From positions 1-49,950 of the forward strand of contig CAHJWK010000022.1 in assembly GCA_903642275.1 (NCBI GenBank): a stretch of DNA of 49,950 bases. The letters run 5' to 3'. This document shows, piece by piece, positions 8,931 through 17,703 of this stretch. The notes beneath the pieces were generated by a model that saw only the letters and a list, made by a program, of their open reading frames with translations, was not told the origin of the DNA and did no database searches. Position numbers and translations under genes: made by a program. The number at the start of each line of letters is the position of its first letter. Positions within the stretch are counted from its first letter, which is position 1. This stretch comes from Chitinophagaceae bacterium. Lineage in GTDB: Bacteria > Bacteroidota > Bacteroidia > Chitinophagales > Chitinophagaceae.

Positions 8931-10073
8931 TTATTGCATTAACCAACGGTAAAAATCATCAAACTCAGCACCCCAGTATTTTTCGTTATGCTGACCTAAA
9001 GGAAAAATCACCCGTTGCACATCACAACAATTCTTTTGCTTTAAAACAGTAAACATCTTTTGAAGGTCTCTAACCATATGTGCGCTTTCTTTCTCACCAA
9101 CATAAAAAAAGATGCGTTTTTTTTGAGGCAACTTTGCATTTTGAACATCATCATAAATCTGCGGCGCAATCCAGAAAGATGGCGAAAAAACACCTGCTGC
9201 ACCAAACACTTCAGGATGCGCAATCAACGCATATAAAGAAATTAAACCACCCATACTACTGCCCGCAATAAAGGTGTTGCTGGCATCTTTTAAAGTTCTG
9301 TAATGCGCATCCACAAAAGGTTTAAGCGTTAATGCTAAAAAATCAACATACGGCTTGCCTTCACCTTTTCCAAGACTGTCATTGTCATAAGGGTTATATT
9401 CATTCATGCGCTTTTCACCATTATCAATCCCGATAACAATACATTCTTTATGCAGCTGCACAGCAAGCGTATCAAGGCATTCATCCACGCCCCATTCTTT
9501 ATCAAACGCAGTTTGTTCATTAAACAAATTCTGCCCGTCCTGCATGTATAAAACAGGGTAAGATTTTGTTTTATTTTTTTGATAAGATGCAGGCAGGTAA
9601 ATCCATATTCTCCTGCTGCGATTCAGTTGCGGCATAAAAAAAGCGCTGTCAAGCAAATGCACATTAACCGATGCCGTGTTTGGCTTTGGCACATCCGGAA
9701 AAGCATCTTTCCATCCTGCAACGGTAACTTCTATTGAGGTATCATTATCAATCGTATAACTCCTGTTATCAATGCTTTCACCTTTTGCGGTGGTTTCCAC
9801 TTTATCCCAGCTGCCACGGGTAAGTTTAAAATCAAATTCGCCCTGCGGAATATTATTTAGCACCACAACAAACCTGCTGCCGCCAAAAGGTTTAAGTTTT
9901 GTGTTAATGTCTGCCGCGTTCCAGTTATTAAAGTTTCCGGCAACATATATGGCATCAATTGATTTAAGCGCAACACTGTTAACCACCAGGCGAACCGAAT
10001 ACTGGCTTTGTGCCTCTGTCATACAAAATAAAAAAAGTAAAACAAGAAATTTTTTAATTGCGTTTGCAAACAT
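8931..10073 (-). CDS. Secreted esterase (esterase D/Fes family) with N-terminal CBM48-like domain
   Basis: 380 residues. A signal peptide (KKFLVLLFLFCMTEAQS) is followed by an immunoglobulin-like carbohydrate-binding domain of CBM48/AMPK type (VAGNFNNWNAADINTKLKPF, about 25-130). The rest is an alpha/beta-hydrolase of the PF00756 esterase type. The nucleophile motif is AGSSMGGLISLYAL, and a likely catalytic histidine occurs near the end in PLGQHNEKYW. The family includes enterochelin and feruloyl/acetyl esterases; the substrate is undetermined. It lies 2 bp upstream of meaB and may be co-transcribed, though no functional link is evident. Confidence 0.85.
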   Translation of the reverse strand: MFANAIKKFLVLLFLFCMTEAQSQYSVRLVVNSVALKSIDAIYVAGNFNNWNAADINTKLKPFGGSRFVVVLNNIPQGEFDFKLTRGSWDKVETTAKGESIDNRSYTIDNDTSIEVTVAGWKDAFPDVPKPNTASVNVHLLDSAFFMPQLNRSRRIWIYLPASYQKNKTKSYPVLYMQDGQNLFNEQTAFDKEWGVDECLDTLAVQLHKECIVIGIDNGEKRMNEYNPYDNDSLGKGEGKPYVDFLALTLKPFVDAHYRTLKDASNTFIAGSSMGGLISLYALIAHPEVFGAAGVFSPSFWIAPQIYDDVQNAKLPQKKRIFFYVGEKESAHMVRDLQKMFTVLKQKNCCDVQRVIFPLGQHNEKYWGAEFDDFYRWLMQ

Positions 10074-10091
10074 CAGGCAAAATAAAGAAGT

Positions 10092-10409
10092 TTAATGCAT
10101 TGAAATTTTAAGCGACTGGTTAATTACAACTTGTTTGAAATGAAACATTACCCCGGTTTTAATAAAACAAGCTTTTTTAATAGCAATTCCTTCAGGCATT
10201 TGATATGTTGAAGCTTCTTTGGTACGAATCCCTTTAGGCATTTGATATGTTGAAGCTTCTTTGGTACAAATCCCTTTAGGCATTTGATGTATTGAAGCTT
10301 CTTTGATAAGAATTCCTTTAGGGATTTGACATCTTGAAGCTTCTTTGACAGCAATTCCTTTAGGGATTTGATGCGTTGAAGCTTCTTTGATACGAATTCC
10401 TTTAGGCAT
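10092..10409 (-). CDS. Possible repeat protein, 14-residue repeat (coding status uncertain)
   Basis: A 105-residue frame made almost wholly of the repeat K-E-A-S-x-x-Q-[MI]-P-K-G-I-x-x, followed by a non-repetitive tail (KTGVMFHFKQVVINQSLKISMH). The repeat continues in the same frame upstream to about 10515 in a variant form (ITQSGKPEHI), where one unit carries a TAA in place of GAA. There is no signal peptide and no known domain. It is either a decaying repeat protein or a non-coding minisatellite that happens to be open. Period and sequence details are under the repeat entry. Confidence 0.35.
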   Translation of the reverse strand: MPKGIRIKEASTHQIPKGIAVKEASRCQIPKGILIKEASIHQMPKGICTKEASTYQMPKGIRTKEASTYQMPEGIAIKKACFIKTGVMFHFKQVVINQSLKISMH

Positions 10410-10514
10410 TTGATGCGTTGAAGCTTCTTTTATGTATTTGGGTTTTCCTGATTGAGTAATCGAAGCTTATTTGATGTGTTCAGGTTTTCCTGATTGAGTA
10501 ATTGGAGCTTCTTT
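10170..10514 (-). repeat. Nine-unit 42-bp tandem repeat between the esterase gene and ligD
   Basis: The element AGCTTCTTT (or a one-base variant) recurs at 10170, 10212, 10254, 10296, 10338, 10380, 10422, 10464 and 10506, spaced exactly 42 bp with no indels. On the minus strand each unit reads AAAGAAGCT(T/C)C.. and encodes 14 residues. Seven units have the MPKGI core. The two ligD-proximal ones have a TQSGKP core, and one of these contains an in-frame TAA. Every unit also carries the palindrome GAAGCTTC or a near match. The array fills almost the whole gap of about 490 bp. Confidence 0.85.
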
Positions 10515-10565
10515 CATGCGTTCAGGTTTTTTGATTGAGCTAAATAAGTTGATACGTTTATACAA

Positions 10566-12722
10566 TCATTCCACATTAAACACAGTTTCAATTTTCTTAA
10601 GCACCTGTTTCATATTGATGCCTTTGCCCAGCACACCACTAAAAATATCTCCCTGCGAACGTATTTTTTCAACCGCGTTAAATATGTTGAAGTTTTGCAT
10701 TTGCAGGCCTTTCTTAATTTCACTCCAATCCAGCGGCATACTCATAGTTGCGCCAGGTTTTGGCCTTAATGAGTAAGGTGCAGCCAAGGTTGCACCCGGC
10801 CGGTTCTGCAAAAAATCAAGGTAAATACAACCTTTTCTTTTCTGTGTAAGGCGTTCAATACTGGTGAATTTTGGTATTTCATTATGTATGATTTTAACCA
10901 GCACCCTTGCAAACTCTTTACTTTCTTCATAAATATATTTTGCGCCCAGCGGAATAAAAATATGAATGCCCGTGCTGCCGGATGTTTTGCAAAAGCTTGG
11001 CACACCAACGGCATCAAGCACCTGTTTTGTAACAAGCGCGGCTTCAACAACCTGGTTAAAACTGTTTGTATCAGGGTCAAGGTCAATAATGCACCAGTCA
11101 GGGTTGGCAGGCTTTTGCACACGGCTGCTCCAAGGGTGCATTTCAAGGCCGCCTAAAGATGCTATCAGCAGCAAACTTGCTTCGTTTGTGCAAACCAAAA
11201 AGTTACGGTTGCCGCCTTTATCACTTGAAAATGGAAACTGCTGCACCCAATCCGGCACTTTGCCCGTAACGTCTTTCTGGTAAAAGCTTTCGCCATCAAT
11301 GCCGTTCGGGTAACGAATCAATGTTTGCGGACGGTCATTCATGTATGGCAAAATGTACGGCGCAACCTGGTAATAATAATTTATAATGTCTCTTTTGGTA
11401 ACTGCCGGCTGGCCTTTTATGGCAGGATAATATATCTTGGTTACGTTGTTAAAGGTTATATCGTACCCGTTAATATTTCTTGTCTGAGATTTATCTTTTG
11501 GATTGAGTAAAGTTTTTCTTTCAGCATCAGAAGGCGCTTTAAACAATTTCTTTTCCAGTTCTTTGTTTGATGTATCATCTTCTTTCTCAGCCTCTTTTTT
11601 TGCCGTTTTTATTTTGGCTGATGATGCGCTTTTCTTTGTTGTTGCTGCAGGCATAATTTCTTTTTTAATTTGATTTTTCACAACCGTATCAACTGGCTGA
11701 TGCGTTTCCTGCTGCACTTCTTCTGCCTTTTTATCTTCTCTTAATCCCTCGAAAGAAGGATGACGGATGGAGCCATCTTTTGTTATTTCAGCATAGCTTA
11801 CTTCACCTATTATCTGCGGCGTAACCCATGTTACTTCTGCCTTCGGCGGCTTTGGCCGAAAGCGTGAAGGCTTGTTGTATTCAGGCACCGTACTAAACGG
11901 GCAATCTTTAATAATTAAAGGTTTAAGCGTTTGCAGTAAGTCTGTTTGAAACTGGTCTGAAAAGCCTGTGCCAACCGGTGTAACAAAATTAAACTTGCCT
12001 TCATCATCAAAAACACCCATCAGCAAAGCACTGAATTGCCTTGATGTATTTTCATTTTTTGTGTAGCCGCCAATTACCATTTCCTGGCGCTGCTGCGTTT
12101 TTATTTTCAGCCATTCTTTTGTTCTAAAACCAGACTTGTAAATACTATTTGTCCGCTTTGCAATAATACCTTCAAGGTGTAGCTCCTGTGCAGCTTCAAA
12201 GAATTTTGTAGCGCCTGTTTCAAAGCTTTCGCTTATACGGATTGTGTTTGTTTGCGGTGCAATTGAATTTAAAATCTCTTTACGTTCGGTAAGCACCAGC
12301 TCCATCAGGTTATAACCATCAAGCCATAAAACATCAAACAAATAAAAAATTAATTCACCATCTGCTTCGCTGCGCCACTCCTGCAAGCTGCTGAAGTTTG
12401 AAATGCCTTTATCATTCAACACCATAATTTCTCCATCAACAACCGCATTAATTTTCCATTGCTGCAAAGCTTTTAAAACAGGATAAAATTTTTCGTTGAA
12501 TGATTTATTATTTCGTGAACAGATGTTTACTTCACCTTTATTAAGATAAGCAAGAGCACGGTAACCATCCCACTTTACTTCATAAATCCATCCATCTTCA
12601 TCGAAGGGTTTATCAACCAAAGTGGCAAGCATTGGCGAAATATTTTTTGGCATTGGCGCTTTCACAGCTTTTGCAAGCAGTGTTTTTACAGCAGCGTTTT
12701 GTGTTGCAGATTTTGATGGCAT
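10566..12722 (-). CDS. ligD: DNA ligase D (ligase-polymerase form)
   Basis: Multifunctional ATP-dependent ligase of bacterial non-homologous end joining. The ligase domain comes first (about 25-330), with the AMP-accepting lysine K50 in YEVKWDGYRA and the oligonucleotide-binding part following. Then comes a Lys/Ala-rich linker (about 335-410), and the primase-like polymerase domain fills the C-terminus, with DLDPD metal ligands and SGSTGIHIFIPLG. The 3'-phosphoesterase domain found in many LigD proteins is absent at both ends, giving 718 residues. No ku gene is in the window, so the end-binding partner must be elsewhere. It has no operon partner. Confidence 0.93.
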   Translation of the reverse strand: MPSKSATQNAAVKTLLAKAVKAPMPKNISPMLATLVDKPFDEDGWIYEVKWDGYRALAYLNKGEVNICSRNNKSFNEKFYPVLKALQQWKINAVVDGEIMVLNDKGISNFSSLQEWRSEADGELIFYLFDVLWLDGYNLMELVLTERKEILNSIAPQTNTIRISESFETGATKFFEAAQELHLEGIIAKRTNSIYKSGFRTKEWLKIKTQQRQEMVIGGYTKNENTSRQFSALLMGVFDDEGKFNFVTPVGTGFSDQFQTDLLQTLKPLIIKDCPFSTVPEYNKPSRFRPKPPKAEVTWVTPQIIGEVSYAEITKDGSIRHPSFEGLREDKKAEEVQQETHQPVDTVVKNQIKKEIMPAATTKKSASSAKIKTAKKEAEKEDDTSNKELEKKLFKAPSDAERKTLLNPKDKSQTRNINGYDITFNNVTKIYYPAIKGQPAVTKRDIINYYYQVAPYILPYMNDRPQTLIRYPNGIDGESFYQKDVTGKVPDWVQQFPFSSDKGGNRNFLVCTNEASLLLIASLGGLEMHPWSSRVQKPANPDWCIIDLDPDTNSFNQVVEAALVTKQVLDAVGVPSFCKTSGSTGIHIFIPLGAKYIYEESKEFARVLVKIIHNEIPKFTSIERLTQKRKGCIYLDFLQNRPGATLAAPYSLRPKPGATMSMPLDWSEIKKGLQMQNFNIFNAVEKIRSQGDIFSGVLGKGINMKQVLKKIETVFNVE

Positions 12723-12776
12723 AACTTATTAAACAAAATAATATGCCAAAGACAAGCAATTAATAATATTGTTCTT

Positions 12777-13792
12777 CTAATCCATACTTATCATAGCTTT
12801 TATAACACCATTTTCAAGATTAAGCCAGCTTGTAAAATTATCTTTTACATCTTTAAACGCAACTCGGTGCGTTATATAATTTAATGGGTTTACAGACTTA
12901 TTTTTTATGCAGTTAATTACATGTTCAAAATCTGCACGGGTTGCATTACGGCTGCTCATTAACGTAGCTTCCCTTTTATGAAACTCAGGATGGCTAAAAC
13001 TAAATGACTGCTTTTGCAAACCAACCAATATATACCTGCCTCCATGTGCCAAATAATTAATGCCATTATTAATTGCCTGCAGCTTTCCGGTGGCATCAAT
13101 TACCACAGTTGCCATATCACCATTGGTGATTGCGTGTATTGCATTCACAGCATCTTCTTTTGCGGCGTTGATTATATAATCAATATTCAGCCTTTCTTTA
13201 CAAAACTGCAGGCGCCTGTCATTCACATCAACAGCAATTACTTTAGCACGGGCTATGTGTGCAAATTGCATGGTGCCCAATCCTATTGGCCCTGCACCTG
13301 AAACCATAACAAACTCATCGTTTTTAATAGCAGCCCTGCGAATGGCATGTGCACCAATTGCAAGTGGCTCTGCCAATGCAAGCTCATCATAATCCAAGCC
13401 TTCGCTATGTAATAATTTATCTGCGGGAACTGAAACAGTTCTGCCATGCCGCCGTCAATATGCACACCAAAAACTTTGATGTGCACACAACAGTTTGACA
13501 AGCCCTGCCTGCATACTATGCATTTACCGCAATTAAAATACGGAATAAAAGTAACAGCTTCTCCTTTTTGGAAACCGGGTGCATTGCTGTTATCAATAAG
13601 TTCTCCGGATACTTCGTGACCTAATATTCGCGGGTAATTAAAATAAGGTTGCGTTCCTTCAAATGCATAAAGGTCTGTACCGCAAACACCAACTCTTTTT
13701 ATTTTTATAATAACATTGTTTTCGGATAACTGATGTGGTATTGCTTCTGTGTATTCAAACAAACCAGGGGAAACACAAACAAGTGTTTTCAT
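12777..13792 (-). pseudogene. Zinc-dependent medium-chain alcohol dehydrogenase, frameshifted
   Basis: Two overlapping frames together make one intact MDR protein of about 338 residues. The first (13792 down to about 13432) has the catalytic-zinc motifs GVCGTDLYAFEG and GHEVSGEL and the structural-zinc cysteines CGKCIVCRQGLSNCC. The second (about 13430 to 12777) has LAEPLAIGAHAIRRA and the Rossmann motif SGAGPIGLG. The junction lies at 13430-13432. Reading GTT CCC GCA GAT restores the expected VPADKLLHSEGLDYDELA, so a single base is missing. This is a recent inactivation or a sequencing error. The family resembles sorbitol/L-gulonate-type dehydrogenases. Confidence 0.85.
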
Positions 13793-13813
13793 AATTTAAA
13801 ATTAAAGCCGTTA

Positions 13814-14428
13814 TCAGCAATTCTGATATTTCCAGTTACGTGATTTGCCTTCCGCAATCCATTCAATAGCAGTTTCAATGCGCTTAATTTTAGTGGCTTC
13901 TGTTTTAGCTTCGTTAATCCATTCAATGTATTCTTTCTTTTTACCAGATGTAAAATTTTCAAAAACTGTTTTTGCTTTTTTATTTTTCGATATGGCACTA
14001 TCAAAATCATCAAGTATTTTTAATTCAGTTGCAACAGCTTTTTTTCTTGGTGGCAACTTTGTATTCATTTCATTAAGCATTGCAGCTTCTTTTATGTAGG
14101 CAATTAATATCTTATCTAAAGGCAGGTCTTTTAATGATGTTATGCGATCAAAATTTCCCATGGCCCCGCGTTCGGTAACCTGTAAAATACCTTCAGGATC
14201 TCTCATCAACTTAGATTTCCAAAACATAAAACCGCAATGCGCTTTAAATGCAGACATAGCGCATAAAGTGTTGCCTTTGTAATCGAAAAAAGGCATGCTC
14301 CATTTAATAGTTTCCTCCACATCGGGACAGGCTTTATGTATAAGCTGACGTAAATGTTTCAAGATTGGTTTTGCAAATTCAGCTTTCATTTCAATATAAG
14401 CGTCAATGCGTGGATCAATTGCAGGCAT
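13814..14428 (-). CDS. YdeI/OmpD-associated family protein (DUF1801 + OmdA)
   Basis: 204 residues. The N-terminal DUF1801 domain (about 1-110) contains VEETIKWSMPFFDYKGN and the FKAHCGFMFW motif. The C-terminal part (about 130-195) is the OmdA-type helical segment, with FENFTSGKKKEYIEWINEAK and a following Arg/Lys-rich helix. The family is cytosolic; distant members are linked to stress and bacteriocin tolerance, but the biochemical role is unknown. It is in the same orientation as the broken dehydrogenase, 21 bp upstream of it. Confidence 0.85.
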   Translation of the reverse strand: MPAIDPRIDAYIEMKAEFAKPILKHLRQLIHKACPDVEETIKWSMPFFDYKGNTLCAMSAFKAHCGFMFWKSKLMRDPEGILQVTERGAMGNFDRITSLKDLPLDKILIAYIKEAAMLNEMNTKLPPRKKAVATELKILDDFDSAISKNKKAKTVFENFTSGKKKEYIEWINEAKTEATKIKRIETAIEWIAEGKSRNWKYQNC

Positions 14429-14495
14429 AACAATAATTTATATCAAATTAAAAATATTTTTACAAGATATTTTTAATTGAACCGTTATATATTTT

Positions 14496-15197
14496 ATGAG
14501 ATGCAGCGTTAGTTTTTTTATACTGATTTTAATGATTGTGCACAGTGAATTATTTGCCCAATGCAAAACCTACCAGTTAGATGCAAAACGTGATACAATT
14601 AACTGCACTGATTTTCAAAACCATAAGCAAGGCGACTGGATTACTAAAGTAACAGATAACCATGGAGAACCAGGCTACCGTGAAGAAGGTGTTTATAAAG
14701 ACGATAAAAAAGAAGGTGCGTGGACAAGGTATAATTTAATGGGCGATACTACTGCTGACGAAAATTATAAATGGGGCTGCAAGAATGGTATGCAGCGATA
14801 TTACAATCTTTTGGGATTGGTACGCGAAGAAAGTTGGAAGGCAATTGATCCAAAAAATCCTTACGACACAGTGCGTGTGTACGATTTAAACACGCCTGAT
14901 AAATATGATTTGAAAGTAGTAAAAGTTGAAGCAAGTTCTGTTAAACACGGTACCTGGACATATTATGATCCGGAACGTCAGGCAATTACGAAAACAGAAG
15001 AATATGTAATTGATCAGCTTGTAAGCAACAGGAAAAAAACAATAACAGAATTAAATGATTCTGTAATTACTGCGCAGAAAAATTTACTGGATACATCAGC
15101 CATGAATAAAAAGAAACCCGCTGAAGTACTGCAGTACGAAAAGAAAAATGCTAAGAAGAAAATTAAAGTAAGAGACGGAGCAACGGGTGTGCCTTAA
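14496..15197 (+). CDS. Secreted MORN-like (YwqK-type) repeat protein
   Basis: 233 residues with a signal peptide (FFILILMIVHSELFAQ). The mature part has repeated short strands of the form G-x-W-x-x-Y or EGVYKDDKKEGAWTRYNLMG, and later KHGTWTYYDPERQ. These match the MORN-variant repeats of YwqK-like proteins. The C-terminus is Lys-rich (KKNAKKKIKVRDGA). It is probably extracytoplasmic; the role is unknown. It overlaps the convergent CorC/HlyC gene by 4 bp. Confidence 0.75.
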   Translation: MRCSVSFFILILMIVHSELFAQCKTYQLDAKRDTINCTDFQNHKQGDWITKVTDNHGEPGYREEGVYKDDKKEGAWTRYNLMGDTTADENYKWGCKNGMQRYYNLLGLVREESWKAIDPKNPYDTVRVYDLNTPDKYDLKVVKVEASSVKHGTWTYYDPERQAITKTEEYVIDQLVSNRKKTITELNDSVITAQKNLLDTSAMNKKKPAEVLQYEKKNAKKKIKVRDGATGVP

Positions 15198-16495
15198 TCA
15201 TTATCTGATTTAAGCTCTGGTTCTGTTGGTTGCAGCACAAGAATTTTATCAATGCGGTTATTATCCATATCAATTATCTCAAAGTGAAACCCACGCCAGT
15301 CAAAATTTTCTCCGGTTTGCGGAATACGTTCTAATTCATTTAAAATAAATCCTGCGAGTGTATCAAACTGCTGCTCATCTTCATCCAAAAAATCAGTGTG
15401 ATTAAAATAGCTTAAGAAATTATAAAACGGTATCTGTGCATCCACCAAAAAACTTCCATCATTCCGCTTTACAATTTCATACTGTTCTTCATCAAGATGC
15501 GGCACTTCGCCAACCAAGGCATCTAATATATCATTCAGCGTAACCATGCCTTTTACTGTACCGTATTCATCAACAATAAACGCAGAATGCGATCGTAATT
15601 CTTTAAAACGCTCAAGTAATTTATAAGCTGTATTATTATCCGGCACATATAAAGCCTGGGTCATTACATCGCGCAGCAATGTTCCTTGTTGTGCTTTGAT
15701 AATATTTTTTAATGAAACCATTCCTTTTATGTTATCAACGTTTTCATCGCAAACAGGATAAACGGTATGCAATTCTTCATCAGGCAAATTACTAATGTCA
15801 TCTACAGTTGCATTCACGTCAAGCCAAACAATATCACTGCGATGCGTCATTAAAGAAGTTATATTCCTGTCACCCAAATGAAAGACGCGTTCAATAATTT
15901 CCTGTTCCGCTTCTTCAATAGCGCCCTGCTCCGTACCTTCATTTATGATGGCTTTAATTTCATCTTCTGTTACTGAACTGTCAGATGCTTTTTTTACATT
16001 GAAGAGTTTTACAAGCACATTACCTGATTTAGTAAGCAACCAAATAAAAGGATAACTGAAAAAAATAGAAACACGTATAAATGAAGCAAAAAATTTAGCA
16101 ATGCCTTCCGGATTACTTAAGCCAATACGCTTTGGTACAAGCTCGCCTAAAACCAGCGTAAAATATGTAACGATTATAACGATTATTGCAGTTGCCACTA
16201 CAGTATTATAAGTGCCGATAAATGAAAACCGACTGAGGAAGTGCGCGACATTATCTTCAAGCGCAGCGCCCGATAAAATACCATTTAGAATAGCTGTTAA
16301 CGTTATGCCGATTTGTGTGGTAGAAATAAATTTATCGGGATGGTTTGCAAGGTCGAGCGCTTCTTTTGCACGTTTATCGCCTTTGTGTGCCTGTGCTTCA
16401 AGCCGCATCTTGCGCACAGAAACCAGTGCAATTTCAGCCATTGAAAAAATACCGTTTAGGATTATAAGGCCGAGAATAATTAATACATCAATCAT
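15194..16495 (-). CDS. CNNM/CorC-HlyC family membrane protein (DUF21 + CBS pair)
   Basis: 433 residues. The N-terminal DUF21 membrane domain (about 1-190) starts MIDVLIILGLIILNGIFSMAEIALVSVRK and has the typical KRIGLSNPEGIAKF segment. A cytosolic CBS pair follows (about 205-335; MTHRSDIVWLDVNATVDDI and AFIVDEYGTVKGMVTLNDIL). The CorC_HlyC domain closes the protein (about 350-425; FNTLAGFILNELERIPQTGE-like sequence). The family exports magnesium or other cations or regulates their transport; the name hemolysin is historical. It appears monocistronic. Confidence 0.92.
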   Translation of the reverse strand: MIDVLIILGLIILNGIFSMAEIALVSVRKMRLEAQAHKGDKRAKEALDLANHPDKFISTTQIGITLTAILNGILSGAALEDNVAHFLSRFSFIGTYNTVVATAIIVIIVTYFTLVLGELVPKRIGLSNPEGIAKFFASFIRVSIFFSYPFIWLLTKSGNVLVKLFNVKKASDSSVTEDEIKAIINEGTEQGAIEEAEQEIIERVFHLGDRNITSLMTHRSDIVWLDVNATVDDISNLPDEELHTVYPVCDENVDNIKGMVSLKNIIKAQQGTLLRDVMTQALYVPDNNTAYKLLERFKELRSHSAFIVDEYGTVKGMVTLNDILDALVGEVPHLDEEQYEIVKRNDGSFLVDAQIPFYNFLSYFNHTDFLDEDEQQFDTLAGFILNELERIPQTGENFDWRGFHFEIIDMDNNRIDKILVLQPTEPELKSDND

Positions 16496-16542
16496 AAAGC
16501 TGTAAAACTAATTAATATGTTTTTGTGTAAACAAGATTGCAG

Positions 16543-17079
16543 TTATTGCCAAATTTCATTAAAGTCAATATCGGCAATACAATCATCAAAAGAGAAAGCG
16601 AACGAAAAAGAATGACCATTTTCTACTAATAAATATTCATTGTTTTTAAGCTCATAAACTTCTGCTTCTTCTTTATCAGGAGAAATAATAATGAAGTAAG
16701 GAATATGTTCGGATTGATATAATTCAAACTTGGTGTGCCTGTCTTTTAATGCAGTTGAAGGCGATAAAATTTCAACAACCAATGAAGGCGGAAAGTCAAG
16801 AAATTTTTTTGGTATAGGCTTGCATACAACAAGCATATCAGGTTGCACAATTGTATCCTCATATATTTTATAATCAACTGGCAGATAAACGCTGCATCTT
16901 TTACATTTTTTTAATGCCTTTTTAAATTCAACAAATAAATCTCCCGCAATCCTCTGGTGTTTTGGAACAGGCTGTGGACTCATGGCATAAGGCACACCTT
17001 CAATCACTTCCCAGCGCCCTTCCCATTGCACATAATCTTCATAAGTGTAATGTGGTAATATTTTAACTGCGCTGCCCAT
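16543..17079 (-). CDS. Uma2-family (DUF820) putative endonuclease
   Basis: 178 residues with a PD-(D/E)xK-like core. VQPDMLVVCKP gives the first acidic residue and LVVEILSPSTALKDRHTKFELY gives the E-x-K-like strand and helix. The N-terminal YTYEDYVQWEGRWEVIEGVPYAMSP segment is typical. The family is widespread and multicopy in cyanobacteria and some Bacteroidota. Nuclease activity is predicted from the fold only, and no partner toxin or antitoxin gene is adjacent. Confidence 0.85.
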   Translation of the reverse strand: MGSAVKILPHYTYEDYVQWEGRWEVIEGVPYAMSPQPVPKHQRIAGDLFVEFKKALKKCKRCSVYLPVDYKIYEDTIVQPDMLVVCKPIPKKFLDFPPSLVVEILSPSTALKDRHTKFELYQSEHIPYFIIISPDKEEAEVYELKNNEYLLVENGHSFSFAFSFDDCIADIDFNEIWQ

Positions 17080-17103
17080 TTGTACAAAAATACAAAGAAG
17101 ATT

Positions 17104-17700
17104 TTATTGATATAAGGCTTTGCCTTTAACCAGTTCAGGCAATATAATTTTTGTATTATAGATGTAAGCCATTGCGCAACCAATAATGCTTCCAATTAAG
17201 GCACCGCTAATTACATCAAGTGGGTAATGCAAGCCGACGTAAATTTGCCCGTAACTGATGGTAGCCGCCCAAATAAAAAATAAGTAAGACCATTTTTTAA
17301 GATACGGCTTTAGCGTAAAAAATAAAAAACACGCTGCACCAAAATGGTTGGTTGCATGTGCAGATGGAAAGCTATTCCCAACACCGCAATTATTGATTAA
17401 CATGCGCAAATAGCCATGCATAAACGGGTCATTGCATGGCCGCAATCTTGGAACAAGTTGCTTAATGACAGTGCTACTTAATTGGTCAGTAATAATAACG
17501 TTCAGAACAAGAAACGCAATCCATGTCCAGGCTTTCCAGCCAAAATTTATTAATATAAAAACAAGAAGAAACAAATAAATAGGATACCAGGTTATGGCAT
17601 CACGCCACCATGGAAAAACTTGGTCAAGAAAAGTGTTTGTCCAAACAGTGTTTATTTTATAAAACATATGCGTATCCCACGCCTGCAATACTTCAAGCAT
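17104..17700 (-). CDS. PAP2-family membrane phosphatase
   Basis: 198 residues with five or six membrane helices. The three PAP2 phosphatase motifs are intact: KQLVPRLRP (K80 to R87-P88), SFPSAHATN (H115) and GLHYPLDV (H158, D162). Known members dephosphorylate phosphatidate, phosphatidylglycerophosphate or undecaprenyl diphosphate; which one applies here cannot be decided. It lies 3 bp downstream of a methyltransferase gene on the same strand, indicating co-transcription. Confidence 0.9.
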   Translation of the reverse strand: MLEVLQAWDTHMFYKINTVWTNTFLDQVFPWWRDAITWYPIYLFLLVFILINFGWKAWTWIAFLVLNVIITDQLSSTVIKQLVPRLRPCNDPFMHGYLRMLINNCGVGNSFPSAHATNHFGAACFLFFTLKPYLKKWSYLFFIWAATISYGQIYVGLHYPLDVISGALIGSIIGCAMAYIYNTKIILPELVKGKALYQ

Positions 17701-17703
17701 AAA

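Noticed and set aside
8929-8946. Earlier start for meaB
   Set aside because: It would overlap the upstream esterase gene; the ATG at 8928 directly follows the esterase stop.
10170-10514. CRISPR array
   Set aside because: The unit is a continuous 42-bp tandem repeat with no unique spacers, and no cas genes are nearby.
13789-14013. Small lysine-rich frame overlapping the DUF1801 gene
   Set aside because: It is a shadow of the YdeI-like gene on the same strand, with no domain or start context.
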